Below are positions 47,521 through 58,819 of a stretch of DNA of 64,000 bases, in pieces (the first letter of the stretch is position 1; each line of letters opens with the position of its first letter). The stretch spans positions 2,232,001 to 2,296,000 of the forward strand of contig NC_133942.1 of the NCBI RefSeq assembly GCF_031877795.1, in the 5' to 3' direction. The notes under the pieces were generated by a model. That model ran no database searches and was not told the DNA's origin. It worked only from the letters and a program-made list of their open reading frames with translations. The stretch comes from Strix aluco (lineage: Eukaryota; Chordata; Aves; Strigiformes; Strigidae). Made by a program: the position numbers and the translations under genes.

Positions 47521-48250
47521 TAGGATGATAAAGTGGCAGCAAGAAAGCAGGCCAGGTAGAATTTGCAGAGGGAGGACCAGGACCAATGACACACTTTGAA
47601 AAGAGGAGGAGCGAGAAGGAGGTATTACACTTGCCAACGCCAGTCGTACTTTCGGCTCTCCAAAACCTGCTCTGCTGTGCTTCTGGGCCAGGCATGGGAA
47701 GGAGAGCCACGGCACGAGGGGTTTTTCTGGCTTGGTGGTGCCAGAGCCGCAGGCAAGGATGGAGCCAAAAGGGCTCAGAGGAGCCCTGACAAGGGGCTGT
47801 GCTCAGTGCTACAGAGGACAAGCAGCAACCCCCGGGGGCCACCCTTGGGGCCCACCCTGGGATTCTAGAAAGCTTCCTCCCCCCGATGTGGGGCACGAGG
47901 GCCACCTTCATGGAGCAGGAGCAGCAGGCACCTGGCCAGCATGGCCCAAAGGAGCCCTGGCCAGGGGCCGTGCTCAGCGCTGCAGAGGAAGGCAAAAAAC
48001 CCCCGGGGACACCTGCTAGCGCACCGTGGGGGAAAAAAAGCCTTCCTCCTCCCAGCTGCAGGGCATGAGAGGCCATCTTCGCGGTGCACGAGCAGCAGGC
48101 AGTAAGCCAGCCAAAAGGGACCCGAGGAGCCCTGGCAAGTGGTCATGCTCAGTGCTGCAGAGGAAGGCAAAAAACCCCCGGGGACCAGTGCCAATGTGCC
48201 CTGGGGGAAAATTCCTTCCTGACCCCAGAGTGCTGGCGATCAGCTATTCC
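47521..48250. repeat. GC-rich array, three units of about 173 bp
   Basis: Three copies share aggagccctgg(c/a), gctcag(t/c)gctgcagagga and cccccgggg; the gctcagYgct word starts at 47,801, 47,972 and 48,147 (spacing 171 and 175 bp). The first unit is the most divergent. Open frames on both strands here are by-products of the repeat. The unit length is near that of the satellite but the sequences are unrelated. Confidence 0.82.
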
Positions 48251-49734
48251 CTGAGCAGGTGAGCAAGACCTGCCTCCTCATCCCACAGGCTGGTCACGCC
48301 TCCCAGGAGATGCCCAAGCCCTGTTCTCCCTCACCTTGGAGCCATCTCAGGGGCTTCCGAGTGGCGAAATGCCCCTGGTCAGATTGACCTTGGGGGCAAG
48401 AACCTTTCCTGTGCCTGTCTAGCGGGTGCTCCAAAGCACTGGGACCCCTGGCAACATCCCTGCATCCCATTTCTTACGGCTGCTGCCCCTGGCTCCACAG
48501 GGGTGAGGACGGCGAGCTCTGCAGTGCTCCTCAAGGCTTTCATTCCCTTCGGCTGGCCATGGCTCTCCAGCAGAAATGGCCTGATAGCCTAGGGCACATC
48601 CAGCGCTTGGTGGCTCTTCTCATCTCCTGAGGGGTTTGCATCTGCTCCCGGAAGGCTTGAAGCAGAATTTCCATCCGTCAGATGAGATTTGAAGGTGGCC
48701 CTGCCAGGAGCTGGCCTGGCAGCAGAGAACCTCCAGCATCCTCGAGCAGGTTCCAGCCTTCCTCCCTCAGCCCCCTCCCAGTAATCCCACCCTCTCCTCA
48801 AGGGCTTCCTCTCAGATGTCTTTGGGCTGCCCCTGGGGCAGCTCTGGCACAGCTGGACACTGGCGGGTGCCCCCTTTTATACTGCCCCGGGGCACTGCGA
48901 CTGCTGCGTTGCCGGGGGCGACATTGTGACATGGGGGCGGCATTGTGACGTGGGGGTGACTGACAGGGCCCCCCACGCGCAGCCCCGCCTGCCCCCTCCG
49001 CCCAGCACCCTTCGGAGGAAGCCTTTGGGGTGCTGGCCCCGAGGCAGTCGCTGTGCCCAGGAGGCCCAGGGGCTGTCCCTGCCCTTGGTGGCCATGCGCT
49101 GGGCACAGCTGAAACCGCCTGGAATGGTGGGGGGGATGAAGTTACTGATGAGGTTATTCAGATGCAAAGGAGCTGCTTTTATTGGTTTTCTTTTAAATTA
49201 ATAAAAGCAACGATATAAACCAATCCTCTAGCACATGCCTGGTAATGAATCAGTCTGCAAAACTAGTGAAATGAGGGCGGAAAGCTGCCAGGCTATGTCG
49301 ACTCAGTTAAAGAATCACAACATTTTGATGCCAGCCAGGTGTGAAGAGACAGGCCCTCGCCCCTGTCCAGACGTGGCTCTGATGGAGCAGCAGGCAGAGT
49401 GAGGCTAGAGACGAGTTCCCTTGCCAGGAGTGCCCCCTCTGCAGAGGGCTGTTAGGAAGAAGACAGCCTGTCAGGAGCCAGGACTTCAAACCACATCTAC
49501 TTTATCAGCTAAAACATGCACTTTGAGTCACGCTTGGAAACGAACCAGTTTCCAAGGCAGTGCATCTTAAGAGCATGCTTTCCTCTTTGCAAGGGCCCTG
49601 CAAGGCCAAGAGGTGCTGAAATAACACATCCTGAAAGAATTTAACTCTGGCGGTACTAACTGCATTCCCAGACAGTGCTCAGTATCAATCGATCACTGCA
49701 CTGACTGCCACATCCAAAAAGACAGGTCGTATCG
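48251..49734. other. Unassigned GC-rich spacer
   Basis: No gene recognised. At 48,918-48,958 a short direct repeat (ggcgacattgtgacatgggg then ggcggcattgtgacgtgggg) lies in CpG-rich sequence that follows a tttatactgcc word. It may be promoter-like, but nothing downstream supports that. Confidence 0.4.
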
Positions 49735-49955
49735 TTTAGAACAGACTAGAATAGACTGTTTCATGTGGAAGGGACGTACAGCGACCATCCAGTCCAACTG
49801 GTTGATCAATTCAGGGCTGACCGAAAGTTAAAGCCTGTTGTTAAGGGCGTTGTCCAGATGCCTCTTAAACACTGACAAGCTTGGGGCATCAACCACCTCT
49901 CCAGGAATTTTGTTCCATTGTTTGACCTCCCTCTTGGCAAACAAATGCTTCCTAA
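49735..49955 (-). mobile_element. CR1-type LINE 3' fragment, minus orientation
   Basis: On the minus strand it reads like the CR1 3' region at 44,390-44,592: the words ggcatctggacaacgccctt, caaacaatggaacaaaatt and gttggactggatgg are recognisable as complements of 49,790-49,930. Both ends are truncated. Confidence 0.82.
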
Positions 49956-51544
49956 TAACAGGACGTCTTGGCTCAACCGTTCATCTCCATCGAGGAGGCT
50001 GGTCCTAGCAGGGACGAAGGTCCCAGGTGGAGCTCAGTGCCTGCCAAACGCTCTTTCTGCTGGTGAGAAGCCCAGAGGTTGGCGAGGGGTACTTGGAATA
50101 TCCCAAAGCGCTATTCCTAAAATTTCAGATTCAAACTCCAATTCAGATAAAACTTCAGACCTACCTGACTCCATGTTTTAAGACCTTTTATTTTAATCTT
50201 TTTAGCACTTGTCATTTATTCCTTCTTTCCATCTGTCCTGAGAACTGCAGATGATGTGGAGGATGTAGCTGTCACTGAATTCTTCCACTTTGATAAATGT
50301 TGCTTAGTATTGCTGCTGCGGAATGAGAATCCTGGCCGGCTCCTCTGGGTCCAGGCGTTGTGTATGTGGGAATGATTTCTGGCAAGAGCATTTTGAGCAC
50401 TGGCACAGTAGCAGCTTTCCTGCTGGGAAAGGTTTCTTCTGCCCATCCTGAGAGGTGAGCCGTGATTACCAGCGGGGGCTTGAGTTGGTTGACGGGAGGC
50501 GTGTTGGTGTCAATGAGTTGTCAGTCTTTGGAATAGAGAGGATGCCCATACGACTGACGGTGATCGCACCATGCGCCACCCCCCCGCCCCCTCCCCCGCT
50601 AGGATTGACGCTGATCAAGCCACGCAACCAGAAGCCACCTGCAGTGACACAGGTCTGACTCCCTCCCCACTGTCACACGAGGTCGTCTCGGCAGACACAA
50701 GGTCAGACGCTCCTGCGGGGAGCCAGGCTGCCTTGGTCGCAAAGCCCCGTCTCTCTCTCTCTCTGACTTGGTACTTAGAGAAAGACATATTTGACCTCTT
50801 TAATTATGCTGAAAACTGTGAATTACTAAACTCTTAGTTTAGACGCATTAAGCGTTCTTTTGGGGCTAGAATGTGGTTTTCTAGATGTGATGCATTCTCA
50901 TTTTTTCAAATTCTTGCAGAAGCATTTAGCCATGAGTTTTTCAAAATTAATTTTGCAGTTGTTCCAGGCCTTCCTTCACTTGAAAGAATGTATTTATGCG
51001 TCACCATTTAAAACTGCATCAGACCATCCTAGTTAAACCTACGTTTTAATAACTTTATTTATTGAAATGTTTTACAGGGTCAAACCTAATTTCTAGTAAG
51101 GAGAATTAATGGGTTTCGTTCAGTGCATGATGTCAGCATGCACAATATTATCAGTGTTTCTGAAGAAGGGATTGGTGACATGGTAATGTTAAATCACGCT
51201 TGTGACAGCAGAAACTCTGATTTCACAGGGGTGATGCCAGCATCATCCAGCAACTCGAGTCGCTTTAAAGGATCACATACAAGTCATTTGGCAAATGTTC
51301 TCTAATTTAACTGTATGTGTTAAAAATATGTTTTACTTTGAAATCCTTAGCCATCATGTTAAAAAACCCCTTCTATATTATCGGCTTCACTGTGTTACAC
51401 TGAACTCAGGAGGACTGGGAAGAAAGCTTATCACAAATATACTAATGTGGATTCTTATCTCAGAATTTTTTTTGTATTTCCTTCTTAGATGTTTTTGAGA
51501 CTTGAGAAAGTTTCTAAGTTTTGACATTTCACCCACCTAGTGGT
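49956..51544. other. Unassigned intergenic DNA
   Basis: Nothing gene-like was recognised on either strand. A short (TC)n run lies at about 50,750-50,764. The part after about 50,770 is AT-rich and unstructured. Confidence 0.45.
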
Positions 51545-52083
51545 GAAGGGATGGCAGTGGATGTAGTTCTTCTGGATTCTAGTAAAGGTTTTTGATAGTG
51601 TCCCTCATAGCATCCTTCTGGACAAGTTATCCGACTGTGGGATGAGCAGGTTGATGGTGCACTGGGTGAAGAACTGGCTGAAGGGCAGAGCTCAAAGCCT
51701 TGTAGTGACTGAGGCTACATCTGGTTGGAGACAAGCCACCATCGGCGTTCCTCAGGATTCAGTCCTAGGGCCAGCTCTGTTCAGTATTTTATCAACGATC
51801 TCGCTGGAGGAGTTGAACGTACCCTTGGCAAGTTTGCCAGTGATACCAAACTGGGAGGTGCTGATGACTCACTTGAAGGACAGGAGGCCTTGCAGAGGGA
51901 TCTAGATAGATTGGAGCACTGGGCAATCATTAATGGGATGAAATTTAAGAAATGAAAATACCGGCTTCTGCACTTGGGAGGGCACTATGGCAGGCACAAG
52001 CATAATGGGGAGAGGAGTGGCTGGAGAGCATCCCTGCAGAAAGGGATGCAGGAGCGCTGGCTGACAGCAGGCTCAGTGTGAGC
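51545..52083 (+). mobile_element. CR1-type LINE fragment, reverse-transcriptase region
   Basis: It encodes RT landmarks across frame breaks: a SVPHSILLDKL-like entry, HWVKNWLKGRAQ, the GVPQ(D)SVLGP motif, FINDL and the DTKLGGA stretch. From 51,838 it is nearly identical to 37,598-37,845, but it stops at gtgagcc at 52,083 whereas the other copy continues. The ORF is broken by shifts near 51,790 and stops, so it is a dead fragment. Confidence 0.9.
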
Positions 52084-52430
52084 CGAGCAGCACGGGCCAG
52101 CTCCCGCCACCCCCATCCATCTCCTCAGCCTTGTAGGCCACCGCCTTCCACCCCCTGCAGAGCTCATATTTCAGCACCCGACCGCTGCCTCCCACTCAGC
52201 CACCACTGGACCCCTCCGCCACGCTGCAGAGCACCCCTGCGCAGTGCGGAGGACTCCTGCACTTGCCCCAGCCCCGGCGCCATCGGCCCCGCACCCCGGT
52301 CTGCGCTGGGTTTACTCCAAAGCAAGCAGGTTTAGTCCAAAACCAACGGTTTAGTCCAAAACTAGCACGGTTATTGCAAAGCCAGCGGGTTTATTGCAAA
52401 GGGAAGGGGGTTAGTCCAGAGCAACCGCTG
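52084..52430. repeat. GC-rich spacer with a degenerate repeat of about 20 bp
   Basis: From about 52,309 to 52,423, five to six imperfect copies of a (g)gtttaNtccaaaNccagc-type unit occur, alternating agtccaaa and attgcaaa versions. The preceding 52,084-52,308 is GC-rich with no gene. The array lies just downstream of the last HYDIN-like exon. Confidence 0.6.
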
Positions 52431-52510
52431 TAGCAGTAACTGCGCCCTCAGGTCACGCCCCAACGGCCACGGCCTTGACCCCAAGGGGCTCCTGGGGGGG
52501 CACAGCTCAC

Positions 52511-52982
52511 CTGTGAGGGGGAAGGCCCCGGAGGTAGTAGACTCAGGAGACACCCCCCGCCCCAGTGCAGGACACCACCATCTTGCGGGTGACGGGGGCT
52601 GTGCCAGGGGTCAGGCCACCCTCGAAGGAGACGGAGAGGGAGGTGGTCTGCTTGGAGCGCAAGCTCTCGGGGGCCCTGAGAGTGAAGGCCAGGTGCTCCA
52701 CCCGGTACTGGAAGGCCATGGGCTGCAGGAAGATGTTCTTGAAGGGGATGGAGGTGCTGTCATCAGCCTGGATAGGCAAGGGGCCCTGGGACTTGGGGGG
52801 AGGGCCAGGCCCAAGAGGGGGATGCTGTATTCCCCACCAAGCAGGGAGGAGAGCTGCAGTGTGGCCCTGGCTTCACCCAGCTGGCAGGGCTCGAAGGTCA
52901 CATCCATGCTCACCTCCGAGCCTCCCAGGTTGGCAGGGGACACGCCGATGGTCTTCTCCGTCAGGAAGCCGGAGCAGTTGGT
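52511..52982 (-). pseudogene. HYDIN-like last exon o, frameshift and premature stop
   Basis: Acceptor CCCCTGTGCAG, possible donor GTGAGC at 52,510. The first part reads NLGGSEVSMDVTFEPCQLGE and GGEYSIPLLGLA; a shift at a six-C run near 52,795-52,805 leads to IPFKNIFLQPMAF and VVSCTGAGGVS. A TGA at 52,543-52,545 replaces the Trp codon expected before VYYLRGL, which follows in the same frame. The joint from exon n is also off by one base. Confidence 0.82.
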
Positions 52983-53471
52983 CTGCACAGGGGAGAGAAG
53001 AGACCATGGAGGGGGCGGGTCACAAAAGCAGATCCAGCACCTCAGGAAGAAACAGAAGGTCCCCACCGACACATTGTCTAGGGTCCCTGTCCCTTGCCTG
53101 TCACTGCGCCTGTCCCCCCCACCACTTGCCAGTGAGGAATGGCCATCAGGAGTGTCCAAACGTGCCCAGCAGGGACAACCCTGCACCCAAGTTCTGGAGG
53201 ACCTTAAACCCCGGCCCTGGCAGTAACGGGGAAGTCTTGCATGGGCCACGGAACCTGCAAGAGCAGCTCCAGAAAGGGCAGCAGAGAACATCTGCAAGTG
53301 AAGACAGGCCGGCTGGGGACAAGCCCAGCATTGGTGGGGAGACCCGTGGGCTCATGTGGCCACCCCAGCTCAGCCAGGCCAAGCTAGAGGGGTAGGATCC
53401 CTTGACAGAGAGGGCTGATGCTGGCCAGACAAGCTGCCTCCCAGCAAGGGCCCAGGGCAGGCTGGGGTCAC

Positions 53472-53695
53472 CTGGAGTGGTAGTTGGTCTTCTGCTGGGC
53501 GTAGTTCATTATTTTGGTGGTCATGGTCTGACTAGAGCCCAGTGTGGTGCAGAAGTAGAGGGGCTTCTCCGGCCCACTCATGGTGGCTTTCAGGTGCAGA
53601 TTGTAATAGAAAGAGCCCAAGCTGCTGCTCCGGAGCACCAGGCACCCGGTGCTCTCGCCCACTTTCACAGGCTGATACTCAAAGACAAGATCATC
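53472..53695 (-). CDS. HYDIN-like exon n
   Basis: Acceptor CTCCCAG, donor GTGACC; 224 bp, ending with two bases. Contains FEYQPVKVGESTG and LYFCTTLGSSQTMTTKIMNY. Intact. Confidence 0.88.
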
Positions 53696-54318
53696 CTGGG
53701 AGGAACCAAAGGAGAAGCCACTGAGTCAGGCAGAGATGGGGAAAGCAGGGCCTGCAACAGGGGAAATCGGTCCCTGGTGTGCTCCAGCAGTGCTGGAAGG
53801 CAGCCCAGCACCCTCCCTTGCTCCAGGTCCCTCTCTCTGGGGCAGAGCCTTGCTACATCTGGGGGACAGTTCACTCGGGGGACCGTCCCCAACAGCTCAG
53901 AGCCCTCCAGCACTATCCCAGAAGCTTCCCACCCTAAATGCCCCTCTACTCCCCCAGGGCACAAAACACCTATCGATGGAGGCTGCAAACTCCCTGCCAG
54001 TGGGGTGAGGCATGCCCTGCAGCCACTGTAAACTGAAAATACCCACACTAAATACAGAGCCTGTGGCACAAGGACCCGTCCTGTGAGGCCTGATGGAAGC
54101 ATCTCAGAAGGGGTAGCATGGCAGACTCCACCAGCGCAGGGCGATTCCCACTAAGCATCTTCTTACACTCTGCTTCCCCTCCAGATTATTAGTAGGTGGG
54201 AGCTGTCACCCTTGGGAAGAAGCCCCAGATGGTTCATGCAGGGCGTCACCCCTCAGGACCACCCACTCCCAGAAAGGCTGCAGGAGAGGAGAGCACACTG
54301 CATGAGCTTTGCTCCTAC

Positions 54319-54549
54319 CTCCGACTGCGCAGGAACAGTGAAATGTGGGGGAACACTGATGTCGGGCACTTTGTAACGTACAGCAAATGTCACCGGGACA
54401 GGCAGAGGGTTGTCCACCTTGACGGTGGCAGACACTCTCTGCCCAACAGCAGCGGTCACTTCAAGAGTGCTGATGGGTCCTGAAGCAGTGGCCTTGAAAG
54501 TCACCATGTAGAACAAGTACTCCTTGGTCACCTTGTTGAGGAAGGTCAC
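54319..54549 (-). CDS. HYDIN-like exon m
   Basis: Acceptor TTTCTCTGATTCAG, donor GTAGGA; 231 bp, 77 whole codons. Contains VTFLNKVTKEYLFYMVTFKA and FTVPAQSE. Intact and in phase with exons l and n. Confidence 0.9.
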
Positions 54550-54972
54550 CTGAATCAGAGAAAAAGGGCAGCGCTGGTCATTCTGCACATAAAAATATAC
54601 CAGCTGTGCTGAAGCCAGCCTCAAGAGCACCAAGCTCAGCACCCTGCTTCCAAGAACGGCTGTAAGCAGCCACCAAGGAAGAGTGCGAGGCTGGGGAAAG
54701 CGTGTGAGGTATTTCTACTTGATACTCTCCCGACTGCCCATTGATTCCAGCTCACCAGTGTCCTGGTCCACCTGTGCTTAGCAGCCCCCGGTGGGACCCT
54801 CACAGAGACTGAAAGGTGAGTGGGGGGTGTGGAGAGATGCCTGCTGTTCAGTACCCACCCAGGACACCTACAGTCCCACCAGTGGGCACGGGGAGGTATG
54901 AGAGCAGGCATGTAGCTTCTCAGGAAGCCAACAGCTCCTTGGAAGGCCCCACAGCCCCATGTCCACACTTAC

Positions 54973-55123
54973 CATTGCGTTAAAGACTGCTTCCTTGTAG
55001 GAGAGGAAGGTGAGCTTGTAGTCCTTCTTGGCAGAGCCTGGCACATCAATGTATTCCAGCCCCTGCAGCACAGAACTGCTTTCCAGGTTTTCTGGTTTGA
55101 GCATGTCTACCACCACAAGGAAC
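54973..55123 (-). CDS. HYDIN-like exon l
   Basis: Acceptor TTCTCACCCACAG, donor GTAAGT; 151 bp, one leading base then 50 codons. It reads FLVVVDMLKPENL then DVPGSAKKDYKLTFLSYKEA, near-diagnostic for the HYDIN C-terminal region. Intact. Confidence 0.9.
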
Positions 55124-55439
55124 CTGTGGGTGAGAAGAATGCAGTGAAGGTCAACAGGAAGGACTCCCACAGGACACCCCTCATGGTGGGGTACAACCCA
55201 GCCCCTCTCTTCCTCAATGCCCCCGAGGGAGCCAGCTCTCATCCGCCTGGGAGGAAAGCCCTCCGGGACGGGTCTGCGTAGGCAGAACATGGTCAGTGTG
55301 ATCCCAGACACCTACAGGCAGAAATAGCCAAGGAGAGTGAAAAGCTTGCAGGAAGGAGCTTCCAGGCAGTGGGAAGCTCTTCCTTGCACTGCTGCAGGGA
55401 TTGCTGATGGGATGAGACTTCCTGGGCTAGAGTCACCAC

Positions 55440-55503
55440 TGTGTGGCCTGTTCAGCCAGTTGGAGACAGGGATGAGCTCAGTGTAGGAAGTCCTACATGG
55501 CAC
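55440..55503 (-). CDS. HYDIN-like exon k, short
   Basis: Acceptor CATTTCCAGCAG at 55,504; it encodes VPCRTSYTELIPVSNWLNRP, a strongly HYDIN-like stretch. The donor is probably the GTGGTG at 55,439, but the phase to the next exon is off by one or two bases, so the border or a small indel is uncertain. Confidence 0.68.
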
Positions 55504-56946
55504 CTGCTGGAAATGGTCCCTGAACACTTTGGGGTCTCAGCAGTCCCTTGCAGGAGATAGTACAAGCCTGTCCCATCTGGCAATGGGAAATAGAGGGAGT
55601 CCTAGAGACAAGAAATAGGGTAAGTGAGCTCGCCTGCTCTCTGCCTGGACCAGTTACTGGCTCTTCAGCACACCTGGACAGTCCCATGTCTCAGGCTGCC
55701 ACCTGAGCAGCTTTGGGCAGGTCCAGCTGGCAGAGCTGTGACCGCAGCCCCGTGTCTTGCGCCGGTGGAGATGGCATCGTTGTTCCCACCGGGGCTGGCG
55801 CAGTCACAGGACACGGGCAGCATATCTGGGCAGAGCAAGCTCACAGCGGCCCTGCAGCAGAGCTGCTCTGACCATCCTAACACCCCTTTCCCTGGGCACA
55901 TCAGCTGCCAGCCCTGTGATCGTGCAGGGACAGCCGTGCTAAGGGGGTGGCAGTCCCTGCTAAGCTCAACTGCCCCAGCATTACTGCCTGTCAGCTGGCA
56001 CGGCAGGGTCCCACCAGCCAGGGTGAGCCATGGAACGTTCATATCCAGTCCTCATTTGGGGTGCCAGTGGGTCACAGCCACCTACCCTGGGGCATCTCCT
56101 CTGCCTCCAGAGCAGCTGAAAACTGCAGGACTCTTCATGCAGGGCTGTATGTTAAAGAGATGCTGAGCATGTCCAACCCCACAGGGCACAGATCTGCTGA
56201 GCACCCTGGAGATTGTGCCCACAAGTCTCCAGCCTCCACTCAGGCCTGAATTCTGGTGTGGGAGAAGGTCAGCTGGAGTGGGACAAGGACCCCAGCAGCT
56301 CCAGCACCCCAGAGCCCTTCTGCACTGACCCCCTTGATTTAAGAGCTTGCCCCTGGTCTGCCCATGCGACCAGAGGGGCCAGTCACCCCCATCTGCCCAG
56401 TCCCAGACCTGCAGGAAGGGCTCTTTCCAAAGCTCCTGAAAGAGATGTCAAGAGAGATCTCAGTGTCATTTCCCACCTGGCTGCTCATGGCCGGGGGGGG
56501 CACTGAGAAATGGCAAGGCAGCTTCTCCCCTCTAGTTCCCTGCGTGCTGCAAAAGGGCCCCAGCAGGGCAGTGCAGGCAGAAGTGGTCACGCCCAGGGTG
56601 TGGGGAGCCTGTGCAGCCCACAGGGCTGAGCACAGGGGTCTCTGAGCCCCCCTGGGCTGCACAGGCAACGACCAGGAGCTGCACAAAACAAACTTCATTT
56701 CCTGGACCATCAGACAGCCTGGCTTTTTAGGTTAGCTGCTCCAGTACGTTTAGTAGTCAGTCCAGACCTCCCACCTGAACTTCCCTTACACCTGGCCTCT
56801 AGCCACCAAGAAACCCAGTTTCCAACATAGGATCTCAGGATAATTTCTGTTCATAGGGGACCTCTGAAGGTCATCTCGTCCAACCTCCTGCCCAAAGCAA
56901 TGAGGGTCATGCTCTGAGGGTCAGCGTGCTGGCACAGCTCACATAC
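55504..56946. other. Long intron-like stretch lacking the expected HYDIN exon
   Basis: Apart from the CR1 scrap at 56,850 I find no coding match. The family normally has an exon between segments i and k, encoding a short glycine- and leucine-containing ASH end. I searched both strands by eye without success, so it is deleted, too decayed, or missed. Confidence 0.45.
56850..56930 (-). mobile_element. Short CR1-type 3' end fragment in an intron
   Basis: cataggggacctctgaaggtcatctcgtccaacctcctgcccaaagca resembles the complement of a CR1 3' terminus. Only about 80 bp is recognisable. Confidence 0.6.
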
Positions 56947-57140
56947 CTGATGCTTCTTGTTCTCAGAGTTCATGGTTAGGGGTTCGTAAGTGATCGTGTA
57001 GGGCTTGTGGAAAAATTCAGGCCCCTTCCAGTGTTGCCCCCTCAATGACGCCTTGCACAGTGCACGTCCTTATTGTTCGGGTTGGACAGGAGGATGGTCT
57101 GACTGTGCTTCTCGCGCACGGCACACGTGAAAGTCAGCGT
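56947..57140 (-). pseudogene. HYDIN-like exon i, two frameshifts
   Basis: Acceptor CTCTGTTGCAG, donor GTATGT; 194 bp where phase requires 192. The three parts TFTCAVREKHSQTILLSNP, a short middle piece and WKGPEFFHKPYTITYEPLTM lie in three frames, with extra bases near 57,061-57,068 and in a five-G run at about 57,037-57,041. The next expected exon was not found downstream. Confidence 0.78.
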
Positions 57141-57979
57141 CTGCAACAGAGGAGCACAGAGGCTGCTTGGTCACAGCGAGGAACCCTTTCCACTCTGACT
57201 AGCTTTATGCACAGGGAGCAGCTTTTCCTTGTCGTATACCAAATTTCCATTTGAGCCATAGATTTTGGCGTAAATCAAATTGTTGGTTCTTAGAGAAGGA
57301 AGAGGAATGAGTCTTTTGCATGCTGGGTGAAGGGGGCTGCCGCCTCCCTAGGAGGGGAGAAAGAAAACTGAAAGCCCTGGAAGCATCTCTCTCCTGTGCA
57401 AGGACAAGTCCTGCAGCCGCGCAGTCCCTTCGTGGGCAGGCTGATGAGCAGTTCCTGATTCTCTCTTGGGAGCAAGAGCCAACACCTCCCAGCTGCACGC
57501 TCCTGCAAGGCCTGTAAGGGCCAGGAGTCCTCCACGTGGCATCCCTGTTCCCCAGGAGCTGGATGCAGATGCCTTGTCTGCTCCTAGTGCTGAATGCCCT
57601 CCCCCACCCCGACAGGGAGGAAAAATGTGGGTGCAGGTGCCATATTGTGGCTATAGCTGGGTGGCTCTGGGGGACGTGGGGGGGTTCTCAGAAAAGCCCT
57701 GCAGGGTGTCCCCACGGCAAAGGTGCTGCAGGGCGGAGCCAGGACAGCTGAGGTACTCGCTGGAGGAACAGCACCTTTAATAGGGGAGGAAGGCAACTAC
57801 AGGGCTCACAGATTTTGGGAACCCTGCCCAGGGGTTTTCTCAGCTCTCTGGGACACCCAGGCAGGATGACAGGCAGGAGTGACTCTATGCCTGTAAGATT
57901 CCTCTAGTTCCTGCCCTGGGAGAGATGTGGTGCAAATGGTGGGGTAAGGGGGCACCTGTCCTGTCTCTGTTCCAGTTAC

Positions 57980-58199
57980 CTCTTTGGACACAGGGGTATC
58001 CATGCAGCATCCTGCCAGCATAAGCTGGAGCAGCTCACTGCCCTCGATGAAGCACTGCAGGCCCTCGCACTGGATAGCACAGCTCAGCTTAGAGGGGCAG
58101 AAGGTCACAACGAAGGGGACGTCCATTCCTGGGAAGATGTAACCCTTTGTGGGGCTGATGCAGAAATCTGGCTTGAAGCTCTTGATGTCCCACTTAAAC
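57980..58199 (-). CDS. HYDIN-like exon h
   Basis: Acceptor TTTCCTTGGCAAG, donor GTAACT; 220 bp, one leading base then 73 codons. Contains FKWDIKSFKPDFCISPTKGY and PGMDVPFVVTFCP, the ASH-type core. Intact. Confidence 0.87.
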
Positions 58200-58545
58200 C
58201 TTGCCAAGGAAAGCACAAGGACAGAAAGGAACGATTAACAACCGGGAGGCTGCGAACACAACGTGCCGTTTCTAATTCTCTTGTGGGCTTTTCCACAGCA
58301 TCTCAGGCAGGGTGCTGAGCCACCTGGCACTAAGGCTTCAGGTTGGGCAGGACTCAGCTGCACCCATCTGTAAACAAGCTTTTGGTTGTACCCCTTGCTA
58401 AGTTCCAGGGCCTGACTGCACAGCCTTGGCTGCACAACTCCCCACTGGAATGGAAAAGCAGAGGACAACTCTCTGGGCAAGCTACAGCTCCATCCAACCC
58501 TCACCCAAGCTCTCGGCCACCAGAGAGGACAGGGTTTTGCATTAC

Positions 58546-58819
58546 TTGACTCCTATGTCACCCGTGTTCTGCATGGTGAGGTGCCAGGATGTGTAGCTCT
58601 GCTGCACCACCACTCCAAAGCTGAGGTGTTCCTGGTCCAAGCTCATGTGGGTGCCCTGGCAGGAGCCCCGCACCATGAAGAGGGAACGCACCAGGCCACT
58701 GCACTCCAACATCACTTCTTCAGTGAACGGCTGGATGCAGCACTTTGGGGAGAAGATCACTTCCACTTTACAGGTCTCAGCTTCAGGCTTAGTTCATTGG
58801 TGGGCTTCAAGCAGAGAAC
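58546..58819 (-). pseudogene. HYDIN-like exon g, frameshifted
   Basis: Acceptor TTTGGGCAG, donor GTAATG; 274 bp where the flanking phases require 275. It reads VLCLKPTNELSLK, then shifts at about 58,780 to ETCKVEVIFSPKCC... and on through SLDQEHLSFGVVVQQSYTSW, an ASH-type domain start. Confidence 0.78.

Noticed and set aside
47465-48262. Long frames on both strands around 47.5-48.3 kb as a protein gene
   Set aside because: They coincide with the GC-rich 173-bp tandem units, exist on both strands and show no domain or splice structure.
48870-48960. CpG-rich promoter of a plus-strand gene
   Set aside because: A TATA-like word and short direct repeats are present, but no downstream exon, ORF or transcript signal supports a gene.
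52513-54031. Plus-strand frames of 200-276 codons at 52.5-54.0 kb
   Set aside because: They lie antisense to HYDIN-like exons, extend through introns and have no recognisable domain. GC-rich composition explains their length.
55665-56042. Minus-strand 125-codon frame in the long intron as the missing HYDIN exon
   Set aside because: No ASH-type pattern, no match to the residues expected between segments i and k, and no suitable splice borders in phase.
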